A stretch of 64,000 bases of DNA from Tolypothrix campylonemoides VB511288 (GTDB lineage Bacteria; Cyanobacteriota; Cyanobacteriia; Cyanobacteriales; Nostocaceae): the NCBI GenBank assembly GCA_000828075.3, contig JXCB02000039.1, positions 533,471 to 597,470 on the forward strand, given 5' to 3'. Below, one piece after another: positions 39,919-49,344 of this stretch. Position 1 is the stretch's first letter; each line of letters begins with the position of its first letter. The position numbers and the translations under genes are program-made. The notes below the pieces were generated by a model. It made no database searches. It worked only from the letters and a program-made list of their open reading frames with translations, and was not told where the DNA came from.

Positions 39919-40029
39919 GACTTACGCAAAAATCGCCCCTAAGCTTAATCTATCAACTCGCCAAGCCTGCCCTCGAGCGAAGCGAAGAAACGCCAAGAAC
40001 GCCAAGAATTTCTAGATTATGCGTAAGTC
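39919..40029. mobile_element. MITE-like element between ispG and ispH
   Basis: Perfect 10-bp inverted ends GACTTACGCA (39919-39928) and TGCGTAAGTC (40020-40029) bound 111 bp. Inside are AAAAATCGCCCCTAAGC, shared with the inner arm of the element at 18259-18394, a CTCGAGCGAAGCGAAG stretch and a tandem AACGCCAAG. It occupies most of the ispG-ispH gap. Confidence 0.7.
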
Positions 40030-40120
40030 ATATGAACAACTGAATAGACAGTCAGCAGTCGGTTCAAATTGACAAGACAACACAAAAATGTTGGATACTA
40101 ATTTCAAAAACAAACAACAA

Positions 40121-41329
40121 ATGGACACTAAAGCCTTCAGACGGTTACTTCATAGTTCTGAGTACTACCATCGCAAAGGATTTGGTCGGGAAGCGGAAGT
40201 TGCAAATATCCTGCACTCAGAGTATCAAAGTGATTTGATTCAACAAATCCGGGAAAACAACTATACGCTCCAACGAGGTGAAGTCACAATTCGATTAGCA
40301 GAGGCGTTTGGCTTTTGTTGGGGTGTAGAGCGAGCGGTTGCTATGGCTTATGAAGCCCGACAGCACTTTCCCAATAAACGCATCTGGATTACCAATGAAA
40401 TTATCCACAATCCTTCAGTAAATCAGAATCTGCGGGATATACAGGTAGAATTCATCCCTGTGGAGAATAGCCACAAAGACTTCTCAGTCGTGACAAAGGA
40501 GGACGCGGTTATTCTACCTGCTTTTGGTGCCAGTGTCCAAGAAATGCAGATCCTTCATGAAAAAGGCTGCACAATTGTGGACACAACTTGTCCCTGGGTT
40601 TCTAAAGTATGGAATACGGTTGAAAAACATAAAAAAGTCAATTACACCTCAATCATCCACGGAAAGTACAAGCACGAGGAAACGATTACTACTAGTTCAT
40701 TTGCTAACAAGTATCTAGTAGTACTGAATTTGGCAGAAGCAGAGTATGTCTGCAATTATATCCTTGAAGGTGGAAACCGTGATGAATTCATGGCTAAATT
40801 CACCAAAGCCTGTTCTATTGGCTTCAATCCTGACACCGATTTAGAACGGGTTGGTATTGCCAATCAAACAACAATGCTTAAGGGCGAGACTGAGCAGATT
40901 GGCAAGCTGTTTGAGCGCACAATGATGAAGAAGTATGGTCCTACTAACCTAAATCAGCACTTCCTCAGCTTCAACACCATCTGCGACGCTACTCAAGAAC
41001 GTCAGGATGCTATGTTCCAATTGGTGGACGAAAAGCTGAACTTGATGGTTGTAATTGGTGGCTTTAACTCTTCTAATACGACTCACCTGCAAGAAATTGC
41101 CCTCAACCAAGGCATTCCTTCTTATCACATCGATAGTGCGGAGCGAATCAGTTTAGAAAATCGCATCGAACACAAACCACTACATGAAGAGTTGAAAGTA
41201 ACTGAAAATTGGTTGCCAAATGGTTCAATTGTGGTGGGAGTTACCTCTGGCGCATCTACCCCTGATAAAGTTGTGCAAGAGGTTATTGAGAAGATTTTCA
41301 ACTTGAAGTCAGTAGCTCCAGTTGTTTAA
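40121..41329 (+). CDS. ispH: 4-hydroxy-3-methylbut-2-enyl diphosphate reductase
   Basis: 4Fe-4S reductase making IPP and DMAPP from HMBPP, the last MEP step. It is the long cyanobacterial/plastid form (402 residues from this start) with an N-terminal extension [27 protein letters not shown]. Cluster Cys residues are in [24 protein letters not shown] and [21 protein letters not shown]-like ITNEIIHNP carries a conserved His. The frame is open from 40088, but the start at 40121 matches the family. Confidence 0.97.
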   Translation: MDTKAFRRLLHSSEYYHRKGFGREAEVANILHSEYQSDLIQQIRENNYTLQRGEVTIRLAEAFGFCWGVERAVAMAYEARQHFPNKRIWITNEIIHNPSVNQNLRDIQVEFIPVENSHKDFSVVTKEDAVILPAFGASVQEMQILHEKGCTIVDTTCPWVSKVWNTVEKHKKVNYTSIIHGKYKHEETITTSSFANKYLVVLNLAEAEYVCNYILEGGNRDEFMAKFTKACSIGFNPDTDLERVGIANQTTMLKGETEQIGKLFERTMMKKYGPTNLNQHFLSFNTICDATQERQDAMFQLVDEKLNLMVVIGGFNSSNTTHLQEIALNQGIPSYHIDSAERISLENRIEHKPLHEELKVTENWLPNGSIVVGVTSGASTPDKVVQEVIEKIFNLKSVAPVV

Positions 41330-41380
41330 TTTCTTTAAAGCTTAAACATTAGAACTGACACTTCACGAGGTAAATAAGAA

Positions 41381-42163
41381 ATGACAACCCAAATAATGAC
41401 AACCCAAATTAGCAATGTTATGACGCAACCCCATATTTCTTATTGGGGTATGCACAAATCAGCACGGGTTTTAGATGCAGTTACATCATTCTATTTTCCA
41501 ATTTACAACCTTTCCCACAAGGACTTTTTTACTTACTACCCAGTTTTAGGTTTTGTGGAAGCCTTAGTCTATCAAACTGATGAGGCAGTAGAAACAAATC
41601 AAAAACAAGAATCATCTTCTGCAGTAAAAAATCCTTGGTATCAAAGGCAGAATCTGATCATTGACTTGCTTAAACAACGCAACCTATACCACCCATTGAT
41701 TGAAGAGGAACTAGAAAATTTAGGAAAATATTATGATTTAGAAAATCAGCTAATGTCTCAGAATTCTGTAACACATGAAGACGTTATGAAAGCTGCTGAG
41801 CTACGTACTTCTGATGCACGTGCTTTACATAGAATTTTGTTGCAAATGGCCAATATACCTCACAATGAAAAAGCTTTTGAAATCATGTGGCCTCTAGAGG
41901 TAATTGCTGACATCCAAGATGACATTATTCAGTACAAAGATGATGTGGAGAAAAATCAGTACAATACCTACCGTATGTTTGTTAAAATTTATGGAAAGGA
42001 AGCGCCTAATTACTTGCAAGAAGAATTGGATAAATACGAGTATTTTTTTGTAGAAAGGCTATCTAGTTTGTCAATGGATGACCAAAAAATCTATATGAAA
42101 ATTGTAAATGGATATCAGGAAGAACATTCTATGCCAGATATTCCTGAACCAATTTTGGAGTAG
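41381..42163 (+). CDS. Class I isoprenoid-fold protein, copy B
   Basis: A 260-residue paralogue of the protein at 33820-34584; both even end in IP(Q/E)PILE. It keeps the possible first motif VYQTDEAVE (Asp67) and the second Asp-rich motif ADIQDDIIQYKDD (Asp177, 180, 181, 187, 188), which is more acidic than in copy A. All-helical, soluble, no membrane segments. It lies 51 bases after ispH and ahead of the Pyr4-like gene. I infer a terpene synthase or prenyltransferase of the class I fold, diverged beyond the known DDxxD/NSE or DxxxD consensus; a non-catalytic role is possible. A GAGG ribosome-binding site precedes the ATG. Confidence 0.62.
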   Translation: MTTQIMTTQISNVMTQPHISYWGMHKSARVLDAVTSFYFPIYNLSHKDFFTYYPVLGFVEALVYQTDEAVETNQKQESSSAVKNPWYQRQNLIIDLLKQRNLYHPLIEEELENLGKYYDLENQLMSQNSVTHEDVMKAAELRTSDARALHRILLQMANIPHNEKAFEIMWPLEVIADIQDDIIQYKDDVEKNQYNTYRMFVKIYGKEAPNYLQEELDKYEYFFVERLSSLSMDDQKIYMKIVNGYQEEHSMPDIPEPILE

Positions 42164-42351
42164 ATATTTATGATTTTGCAGTGGTTAATTAAGATGACAT
42201 TTTTAGTTGGATAACTAGTTATTTAATAAAATTTTTGATTAACTACTGCAAAATCTTTTTTAAGATTTGAAATAAAATGTAGTCAAGGCAAAATACTTGT
42301 TTTCAAATCTTCATCACTAATATATTGAAAATGGATTGAACGGTAGAAGTA

Positions 42352-43068
42352 ATGAACACAGAACTAGTCATATTTGTAGGTACATTGTGTGGAATTTTCT
42401 GGACATTAGCATATATTGGCATCATCTGGCGCGGTTTCCAAGACCGCTCATATGGTGTGCCTATAGCAGCTCTTTGTGCCAACACTACCTGGGAAGCTAT
42501 TTTTTCAGTTATTGACCAACCATTCGGTGATTTTTTCCGCACGGTTAGTCTTACCTGGTTTGCCTTTGACCTAATAATTGCAGTACAGTGTTTTACTTAT
42601 GGGCCGAGTGACTTCCAATCTGAGTTCATGAAAAAATATTTTCGTGTCATCTTCTTAGCAGGAATATTTATTGCTTTTGTCATCAATTATAGATTCGTTT
42701 ATGAGTTTCATGACATAGAAGGTGATTACACTGGTTTTGGAATAAATTGTATGATGTCAATGCTCTTTATTGGTTTACTTGTTCGACGAGATGACATCAT
42801 CGGTCAGTCTATCTATATTGCCATTTTTAAATCGCTTGGCACACTGACTGCATTTTTATCTACTTGTCTTGAAATAATCAGTTTTGATATCGCCAAATCA
42901 TTAGACTTTCCTAGACTTTTTACAGAAGTTATTTCACATCAAACTTATCCGCTAACACCGCTCATTACATTCTTATATTCTATTATCTTTGTCTGTGATG
43001 GTATATATTTTACACTTTTGTATCGCAAATGTGTGGAGAAAAAGATTAATCCTTGGGCAAGGTTTTAG
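42352..43068 (+). CDS. Pyr4/PaxB-like integral membrane terpene cyclase
   Basis: A 238-residue membrane protein with about seven predicted segments and no cofactor motifs. It resembles the fungal meroterpenoid and indole-diterpene cyclases Pyr4, AndB and PaxB and the actinobacterial drimentine cyclases. The match covers the helix after the first loop, SYGVPIAALCANTTWEAIF (family: SYxMxxxxLCCNFAWEFVY), a QSIYIAIFKSLGT helix and a last-helix Asp in FVCDGIYFTLLY. The two acidic residues needed in Pyr4 would be Glu48 and Asp216. Such enzymes protonate an olefin or epoxide to start polyene cyclisation. Family placement comes from motif memory only. Confidence 0.72.
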   Translation: MNTELVIFVGTLCGIFWTLAYIGIIWRGFQDRSYGVPIAALCANTTWEAIFSVIDQPFGDFFRTVSLTWFAFDLIIAVQCFTYGPSDFQSEFMKKYFRVIFLAGIFIAFVINYRFVYEFHDIEGDYTGFGINCMMSMLFIGLLVRRDDIIGQSIYIAIFKSLGTLTAFLSTCLEIISFDIAKSLDFPRLFTEVISHQTYPLTPLITFLYSIIFVCDGIYFTLLYRKCVEKKINPWARF

Positions 43069-43168
43069 CTTATTTCTTCAACAGTTTAAGCAAGAGTCTT
43101 ATTGACAAGGACTTCATAACCGTTAAGTCAATTCAATCTAGCGTTATCAGTTTGAGGATTAATAGTCA

Positions 43169-44194
43169 ATGAATACTGAAGTTTTGAAGCAGTCATCTGA
43201 GAATTCTACATATAACCAGAAACACGTCTCTGGTCATACAACCATTGTGTCAGAAACTTATTTACAACCATCACATCTGGTTGAGTACGATACAGATTCT
43301 AAAAAGGTTACCTTTGACCTGTCAGCTTATTTATCAAAACGGCAGCTTGAAGTTGACGAGGCGCTTGAGCAATCAATCACTGTAGTCTATCCAGAAAAAA
43401 TATACGAAGCCATGCGGTATTCCCTCCTGGCTGGGGGAAAACGCTTGCGTCCTATTCTGTGTATCGCCAGTTGTGAACTTTGTGGAGGCACAGCAGAGAT
43501 GGCGATGCCCACAGCCTGTGCGCTGGAAATGTTTCACACTGCGTCTCTAATCCATGACGACCTGCCTGCCATGGATAACGATGACTATCGACGAGGGAAA
43601 CTGACGAATCATAAGGTCTATGGCGAAGACACTGCGATTCTTGCCGGAGATGGACTTTTAGCTTATGCCTTTAAGTTTGTTGTGGAAAAAACAGAAAAAG
43701 TTCCTGCTGAACGATTGTTGCGCGTAATTGACCAATTGAGTTATGCAATTGGCGCAGGGGGTTTAGTAGGTGGTCAAATTGTGGATTTAGCATCCGAGAA
43801 ATTGCAAATTATTGATTTAGAAACACTCAACTTTATCCATTGCCACAAAACTGGAGTATTATTGCAAGCTTCAGTTGTCTCAGGAGCCATCTTAGCGGGA
43901 GCCAATGATGAGATTTTACAACCGCTTTCTCACTATGCTCGCAATATTGGTCTAGCTTTTCAGATTATTGATGATATACTAGATATTACCGCTACAACAG
44001 AGGAACTAGGCAAAACTGCGGGTAAAGATTTACAAGCGCAGAAAGCGACTTATCCGAGTTTGTTAGGGATTGAGGAATCCAAACATCAAGCGCAAAAATT
44101 AATCGCCGAAGCCAAGGCTGAACTAGCTCCCTTTGGGGAGAGAGCTATCCCGTTGATGGCGATCGCAGATTTCATCACAGCTAGAACTCACTAG
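43169..44194 (+). CDS. crtE: Geranylgeranyl-type prenyl diphosphate synthase
   Basis: Trans-prenyl diphosphate synthase with the first Asp-rich motif [15 protein letters not shown], the second FQIIDDILD, and [15 protein letters not shown]. This resembles the CrtE/GGPPS group, so the expected product is C20, though the chain length is not proven. The two residues before the first motif (Leu-Ile before His-Asp) fit a CrtE-like pocket. An N-terminal extension of about 47 residues, rich in Ser/Thr/His, precedes the standard [10 protein letters not shown] start. No crtB or crtI is nearby, so this looks like a cluster-specific copy. Confidence 0.93.
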   Translation: MNTEVLKQSSENSTYNQKHVSGHTTIVSETYLQPSHLVEYDTDSKKVTFDLSAYLSKRQLEVDEALEQSITVVYPEKIYEAMRYSLLAGGKRLRPILCIASCELCGGTAEMAMPTACALEMFHTASLIHDDLPAMDNDDYRRGKLTNHKVYGEDTAILAGDGLLAYAFKFVVEKTEKVPAERLLRVIDQLSYAIGAGGLVGGQIVDLASEKLQIIDLETLNFIHCHKTGVLLQASVVSGAILAGANDEILQPLSHYARNIGLAFQIIDDILDITATTEELGKTAGKDLQAQKATYPSLLGIEESKHQAQKLIAEAKAELAPFGERAIPLMAIADFITARTH

Positions 44195-44440
44195 ACCAAC
44201 TAGGCAAAAAGTTTTCGTCTTTGCACACTTTCAGTACTAAATTACCAGTAGTGGCAATAGTAAGAACTGCGAAACCCTCGAAGCATCTAAACGCCCTGCA
44301 AGTTAATTAATTGCAAAGCAGCTAAGTTCATAAGCAGTTAAACGTGGCATAGTAGACAGAATTTCAACGTGTGATGTGAGGCATTTTTTTACAGGATTCA
44401 AAAAAGTTGCATATGAGACTAACAATCAAAACAGAAACAA

Positions 44441-45505
44441 ATGGAAACTAAACTTGAGAAAGTCAAAAACCCAAAACTAATTCAACCAGAAACAAGAGTC
44501 CATACAGGACCAATGAATCTTGCTGCTAGTTGGTATATAGCTATGCGCTCCAAAGCTTTGGGTAAAAAGCCAAAAGCAATAGAGTTATTTGGTCAGCTCT
44601 TAGTTGCCTGGCGAGATCAAAAGGGTCACCCAGTAATCATGGAGCGTTACTGCTCACACTTAAGTGCTAGTCTGGCGATTGGTAAAATAGTAGACGGTTG
44701 TCTTCAATGTCCTTATCATCACTGGCGCTATGATAACTCTGGACAGTGTGTTTCCATCCCCGAAGTAGATTACATTCCCCCAAAGGCTCGTCAGGCTACT
44801 TATATCACCGTCGAAAGATATGGTTATATCTGGGTATGGTACGGTTCACAGACTCCTCTGTTCCCTTTACCTGAATTTCCAGCCGCTGAGGACAGGCATA
44901 ATTATATACCCCGGTACTTTACAGACAAAACCAACACGAGTATGCTAAGGGTGCTGGAAAACTCGTTTGACTATTATCATGTAGTCACATTGCATAATAC
45001 GAAGGTTTCTGGTTCCATTCGATTCACTCTGCTTGATGAACAGTACTCATCACAACAGAGCGAACCACCTATTCAAAAAGAAGCCTGGTTTGGAGTCTTG
45101 ATAGAATATCCGTTCAAAATAGAAGGGCAAGTAGGTCGATCACTCCAGATTTTAGGGTTAAATCCTAAAACCGCTGCGGTACGAATGGACGCTTGGCCTA
45201 GTGGACTTAGGGTTACAACTTTTGTAGAGGGTAAGGAGATTTATAAGTTGCTGCTTTGCACCACTCCGGTTAATGAAAATAATACAATTCTGGAGTGTTT
45301 GCTAATGCAAAAGAAAACTGGCAAGTTCTGGCGAGATAGACTTTATTATCTCATTATGACTGAGGACTTCAAAAAAACTACACAAGAGGATTTACCAGTT
45401 TGGAATACCATGAAGCCAGACGTGGGTAGAGTTTATTGCAAGCACGATCAGGGAATTTTGAAGTTCAGAAATTTCTATCAAAGTTGGGTTGATAAGGTTG
45501 AGTAA
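44441..45505 (+). CDS. Rieske non-haem iron oxygenase
   Basis: A 354-residue oxygenase. The Rieske 2Fe-2S motif is Cys71-x-His73-x16-Cys90-x2-His93 (YCSHLSAS, CLQCPYHHWRYD). The mononuclear-iron site is in LENSFDYYHVVTLHN (Asp and two His). The C-terminal half is not of the common ring-hydroxylase type and resembles the PaO/cholesterol-desaturase/KshA-like group. No reductase gene is seen, so ferredoxin must be provided elsewhere. Its place after the GGPP synthase suggests oxidation of the terpenoid skeleton. Confidence 0.88.
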   Translation: METKLEKVKNPKLIQPETRVHTGPMNLAASWYIAMRSKALGKKPKAIELFGQLLVAWRDQKGHPVIMERYCSHLSASLAIGKIVDGCLQCPYHHWRYDNSGQCVSIPEVDYIPPKARQATYITVERYGYIWVWYGSQTPLFPLPEFPAAEDRHNYIPRYFTDKTNTSMLRVLENSFDYYHVVTLHNTKVSGSIRFTLLDEQYSSQQSEPPIQKEAWFGVLIEYPFKIEGQVGRSLQILGLNPKTAAVRMDAWPSGLRVTTFVEGKEIYKLLLCTTPVNENNTILECLLMQKKTGKFWRDRLYYLIMTEDFKKTTQEDLPVWNTMKPDVGRVYCKHDQGILKFRNFYQSWVDKVE

Positions 45506-45569
45506 TGTGGCACAAAATTGCTCAATCAAATTGAATTTTGATGCGAGCATTGTTATTCAATGGTAACTT

Positions 45570-45658
45570 ATACCAATTCCACATGAAGTTGCGCATAATG
45601 AACAGCAACGCTGTTGAATAAGGAAAATATTCTATACAGCCTCAAACAGAATTGGTAT
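45570..45658. repeat. Palindromic element with ATACCAATTC ends
   Basis: Perfect 10-bp inverted ends ATACCAATTC (45570-45579) and GAATTGGTAT (45649-45658) bound 89 bp. A small inner hairpin lies at CAGCAACGCTGTTG. It is in the 705-base gap between the Rieske gene and ispE. Confidence 0.65.
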
Positions 45659-45774
45659 TAAGAGTTTCAAAGCAGCAACTAAACTGTATAGCAATCCTAT
45701 TTGAGTTGTAAAATTCTTCGTGAAGACAGTCATTAAACCTCTTGCAAAAGTCAATTTTATGAAAAAAAAACACA

Positions 45775-45960
45775 GATGGACGAGGCAGTGCGTTGCGGTG
45801 AACCAGTTTTGCAGGCGGGCTTCGCCGTGAGCGCTCAGCCGAAGGCTTTCCCAACCTAGGGGACTGTGAACCCGCTGGGGGGTTCCCCCCGTTGGAGCAA
45901 CTGCCCTACAGATGGACACAGATAATTTATCTGCGTTTTTCTGCATATATCTGCGGTTCT
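45775..45960. repeat. Interspersed CAGATGGACA repeat in the Rieske-ispE gap
   Basis: The segment carries ACACAGATGGACGAGGCAG at one side, a GGGGGGTTCCCCCC palindrome, and CAGATGGACACAGATAATTT followed by ATCTGCGTTTTTCTGC at the other. The terminal words recur at 18984-19078. It is a copy of an interspersed repeat, not a gene; short open frames within it are accidental. Confidence 0.65.
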
Positions 45961-46210
45961 AAATATTCATTTATCATACTTTTGCAAGAAGTTTATTAGT
46001 AACTAATGACAAAGGACAGCCCAAACGCAAGACCTCACCAATCATTTAGCTGTGCTGTATTTGTACTTATCACAAGAGAAATAGTAAATGGGTACAAAAG
46101 CCTTTAAACCTTCACTTCATCGTTCCGACTAAGCTTGAAAAATAACACCTCTGCTCTCGCTACTTACTGGCTACAGAACTATCTCAAAATTCAATCCCTA
46201 AATTGCCCTC

Positions 46211-47161
46211 ATGCGCTCCTACTCTCTAATTGCTTCGGCAAAAATCAATTTGTACCTGGAAATCATTGGTGCTCGCCCAGATGGCTATCATAATTTGATC
46301 ATGGTACTTCAAAGCATTGATTTAGCAGACCAAATAGACCTACGTCCATTGGGAACTGAGGATGTCTGCCTGCATTGCGACCATCCAGAAGTGCCTCAAG
46401 ACCATACCAACCTTGCCTACAAAGCGGCAACACTGATGGCAGCAAAATTCCCTGACGCCTTTGCTAGGTATGGCGGTGTTGATATCACAATTGACAAGCG
46501 GATTCCTGTGGGAGCCGGGTTGGCAGGTGGTTCTACGAATGCTGCAGCAGTTTTGGTTGGGCTAAATTTGATGTGGAACCTGAAATTGAGTAACAAGCAA
46601 TTACAATACCTTGGCTCGTTACTAGGATCTGATGTGCCCTTCTGTGTTGTTGGCGGTACAATGCTGGCGACAGGACGGGGTGAGTACCTCTCTTCCCTAC
46701 CAGCACTTGATAATTTCTACGTGGTGTTAGGTAAGTATCGCAGTCTCTCGGTTTCTACGGCTTGGGCTTACCAGACGTTCCGTCATCAATACCTAGAAGG
46801 TAACGTGTCAGATACTCTTTCCACAGAGAATCATAAGCAGCGAGTGTACTCAGAAAAAATGGTATACGCCATTACTCGCAAAAATGAAAGGCAAATTGGT
46901 CAATTACTCTATAACGACCTAGAACGGGTCGTATTGCCACAATATCCCCAAGTACAAAGGCTTAAGGAGAAATTCCAGCACTTGGAATGTGCTGCAATGA
47001 TGTCAGGTTCTGGTCCTACCGTGTTTGCTTTGACTCAGTCTCAGCAAGAGGCACAGCAAGTTTTAGAGTCAGTGAAAATAGAAATTTCTGACCCTGATTT
47101 AGATTTGTGGGTTGCAAAATTTACGTCTTCTAGTATTCGTGTTGCATCTTCTGTTAAATGA
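46211..47161 (+). CDS. ispE: 4-diphosphocytidyl-2-C-methyl-D-erythritol kinase
   Basis: GHMP kinase of MEP step 4, phosphorylating CDP-ME at the 2-hydroxyl. Signatures: SLIASAKINLYLEIIGARPDGYH, the ATP loop PVGAGLAGGSTNAAAVL and AAMMSGSGPTVFAL. Length 316 is normal. The start is the ATG at 46211, before which only a weak ribosome-binding site is visible. It follows a 705-base gap filled by repeats, so a separate promoter is possible. Confidence 0.97.
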   Translation: MRSYSLIASAKINLYLEIIGARPDGYHNLIMVLQSIDLADQIDLRPLGTEDVCLHCDHPEVPQDHTNLAYKAATLMAAKFPDAFARYGGVDITIDKRIPVGAGLAGGSTNAAAVLVGLNLMWNLKLSNKQLQYLGSLLGSDVPFCVVGGTMLATGRGEYLSSLPALDNFYVVLGKYRSLSVSTAWAYQTFRHQYLEGNVSDTLSTENHKQRVYSEKMVYAITRKNERQIGQLLYNDLERVVLPQYPQVQRLKEKFQHLECAAMMSGSGPTVFALTQSQQEAQQVLESVKIEISDPDLDLWVAKFTSSSIRVASSVK

Positions 47162-47348
47162 AACAAGTCAGAAGAACTGCACTGATAAATTTAACAGTTA
47201 TCAGTTATCAATTATTAGTTTTATCGTTGGGGTAAACACCACACCAAGAGCGTGGAAAGCGTTGGTGTCAGTACAACCACACCATACGCCTTCAGTACTG
47301 TTCACTGTTCACTGGTTTAATTTCAAGCTTGTCAAGGAAGGAGCAATT

Positions 47349-47927
47349 ATGGTGAGAATCATTGCTATCGTTGGTATGCCTGGTTCAGGCAAGAGTGTGG
47401 TAGCCAGTTACCTCAAAGATAATGGTTTTCCTATAATTCGTTTTGGGGAGATTATTATACGTGAAGTTGAAAAACGGGGACTACCAATAACACCACAAAA
47501 CGAGCAAATTGTTAGAGAAGAGATTAGAAGAAAGCAAGGAATGGATGTCTGTGCCCAAATAGCATTACCACTCATTAAAGCCAAACTGTTAGAGGATCGA
47601 TTAGTAATTATTGATGGTCTGTATAGTTTTAGTGAGTATAAAACTCTCAAAAAAGAGTTTGATGAAGAATTACTAGTTTTGGCAGTTTTTACTCCTAAAG
47701 CTATCAGATATCAACGATTAACTTTAAGACAGGAGAGACCTTTAACAATTGCAGAAGCAGAGAAAAGAGATTTCCTAGAAATTGAGAAAATTGAAAAAGG
47801 AGGCCCAATTGCCATGGCAAACATTACTATAATCAATGATGGAAGTCAGTATCAGCTATATGAACAGCTAGACCAATTACTTGCAGAAGTATTACAAGGT
47901 ATTCCACCTATACTTTGTAAAGTATGA
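47349..47927 (+). CDS. P-loop nucleotide-kinase-like protein (UPF0200/dephospho-CoA-kinase-like)
   Basis: A 192-residue kinase-like protein with P-loop GMPGSGKSVVASYL, IIREVEKRGLPITPQNEQIV, VIIDGLYSFSEY and a LID-like RLTLRQERPLTIAEAEKRDFLE. The order of motifs matches archaeal UPF0200-type and dephospho-CoA-kinase-like P-loop proteins, of unknown function. The frame opens at 47112, but the ATG at 47349 follows AAGGAG and starts a clean kinase N-terminus. It lies between ispE and dxr. A role in the pathway, for example phosphorylating an isoprenoid alcohol or nucleotide, is inferred only from position. Confidence 0.7.
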   Translation: MVRIIAIVGMPGSGKSVVASYLKDNGFPIIRFGEIIIREVEKRGLPITPQNEQIVREEIRRKQGMDVCAQIALPLIKAKLLEDRLVIIDGLYSFSEYKTLKKEFDEELLVLAVFTPKAIRYQRLTLRQERPLTIAEAEKRDFLEIEKIEKGGPIAMANITIINDGSQYQLYEQLDQLLAEVLQGIPPILCKV

Positions 47928-48156
47928 AATATGTCTAGTTGCAGGTGAAAAATCTATTTCCGGAAAGCCATTTCTCTAATAGCTCTAATAGCAAGTGATG
48001 AATACAAGAACCTGTCTCAGTGTATTCCTCATAGAAATTAGGTGAATGAGAAGGCCCTTGCCAAAGAATATTCATCTGAGCAGTTCAAAACCCAGAAGAA
48101 AAGCATTAAGACTTTCAAAGCAACTTATTAATTATTTTCTTGGGAATTGTAGTATT

Positions 48157-49344
48157 ATGAAAGCTATATCTCTGCTTGGTTCGACAGGCTCTATCGGTAC
48201 TCAAACACTGGATATTGTCAGGCAATACCCTAACCAGTTTCAGGTTGTGGGCTTGGCAGCAGGACGGAATGTGGAAATGCTGGCTCAACAGATTCGTGAG
48301 TTTCAACCTGCGATCGCAGCAATCAGTCAAGTACACAAGTTGTCTGAGTTGCAAGCAGCGATCGCCGAGGTTGATCCCCAACCAATTCTGTTAGCAGGGG
48401 AACAAGGGGTAATTGAGGTTGCCCGCTACTGTGAAGCCGAAGTTGTGGTGACTGGCATTGTGGGTTGTGCAGGTTTACTGCCTACGATTGCCGCTATTAA
48501 AGCTGGCAAAGATATTGCTTTAGCAAATAAAGAAACCCTGATTGCTGGGGGACCAGTTGTTTTGCCCCTAGTACACAAGCATGGCGTGAAGCTGTTACCA
48601 GCAGATTCAGAGCATTCAGCGATTTTTCAGTGTTTGCAAGGGGTACCTGCTGGGGGACTGCGGCGGATTTTACTAACTGCCTCTGGGGGCGCTTTCCGGG
48701 ATTGGCCAGTTGAAAAGTTATCAAAAGTGACTGTTGCTGATGCTTTAAAGCATCCTAACTGGTCAATGGGTCGCAAAATTACAGTGGATTCTGCTACTCT
48801 AATGAATAAGGGATTAGAGGTCATTGAAGCTCACTGGCTCTTTGGCGTTGACTATGACCAGATTGACATTGTCATTCATCCTCAAAGCATTATCCATTCT
48901 CTGATTGAATTGCAAGACACCTCAGTGCTTGCGCAACTAGGCTGGCCCGATATGCGCCTGCCACTACTGTATGCTCTGTCTTGGCCTGAACGCATTTACA
49001 CTAATTGGCAGCCGTTGGATTTAGTGAAAGTGGGGCAGATGACCTTTCGTGCTCCAGACCACCAAAAGTATCCCTGTATGCAACTAGCTTATGCCGCAGG
49101 TCAAGCTGGGGGTTGTATGCCAGCAGTACTCAACGCAGCGAATGAGGAGGCTGTAGCCCTGTTCTTGGAAGAACGAATTCAGTTTCTTGATATCCCGCGT
49201 TTGATTGAACAGGCGTGCGATCGCTACCTTGTCCATAATCGTTCCACCCCGACTCTTGAAGACATTATTGCTGCAGACCAATGGGCAAGACAACAAGTTG
49301 TGGGTGCAAGTGAAGCTTTAGAGTTTTTGACTATAAAAGTATGA
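48157..49344 (+). CDS. dxr: 1-deoxy-D-xylulose-5-phosphate reductoisomerase
   Basis: NADPH-dependent MEP step 2. It shows the Rossmann loop [42 protein letters not shown] (metal and substrate site), [35 protein letters not shown] and [13 protein letters not shown]. Start at the ATG at 48157; an open frame runs upstream to 48046 without homology. Length 395 is normal. Its stop overlaps the ispF start (ATGA at 49341), so the two are translationally coupled. Confidence 0.97.
   Translation: MKAISLLGSTGSIGTQTLDIVRQYPNQFQVVGLAAGRNVEMLAQQIREFQPAIAAISQVHKLSELQAAIAEVDPQPILLAGEQGVIEVARYCEAEVVVTGIVGCAGLLPTIAAIKAGKDIALANKETLIAGGPVVLPLVHKHGVKLLPADSEHSAIFQCLQGVPAGGLRRILLTASGGAFRDWPVEKLSKVTVADALKHPNWSMGRKITVDSATLMNKGLEVIEAHWLFGVDYDQIDIVIHPQSIIHSLIELQDTSVLAQLGWPDMRLPLLYALSWPERIYTNWQPLDLVKVGQMTFRAPDHQKYPCMQLAYAAGQAGGCMPAVLNAANEEAVALFLEERIQFLDIPRLIEQACDRYLVHNRSTPTLEDIIAADQWARQQVVGASEALEFLTIKV

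Noticed and set aside
43169-44194. Reading the cluster as a carotenoid operon
   Set aside because: crtE-like is present, but no phytoene synthase or desaturase; the class I proteins lack phytoene synthase motifs and are too short.
45632-45946. 104- and 70-codon minus-strand frames
   Set aside because: They lie within interspersed repeats and have no homology.
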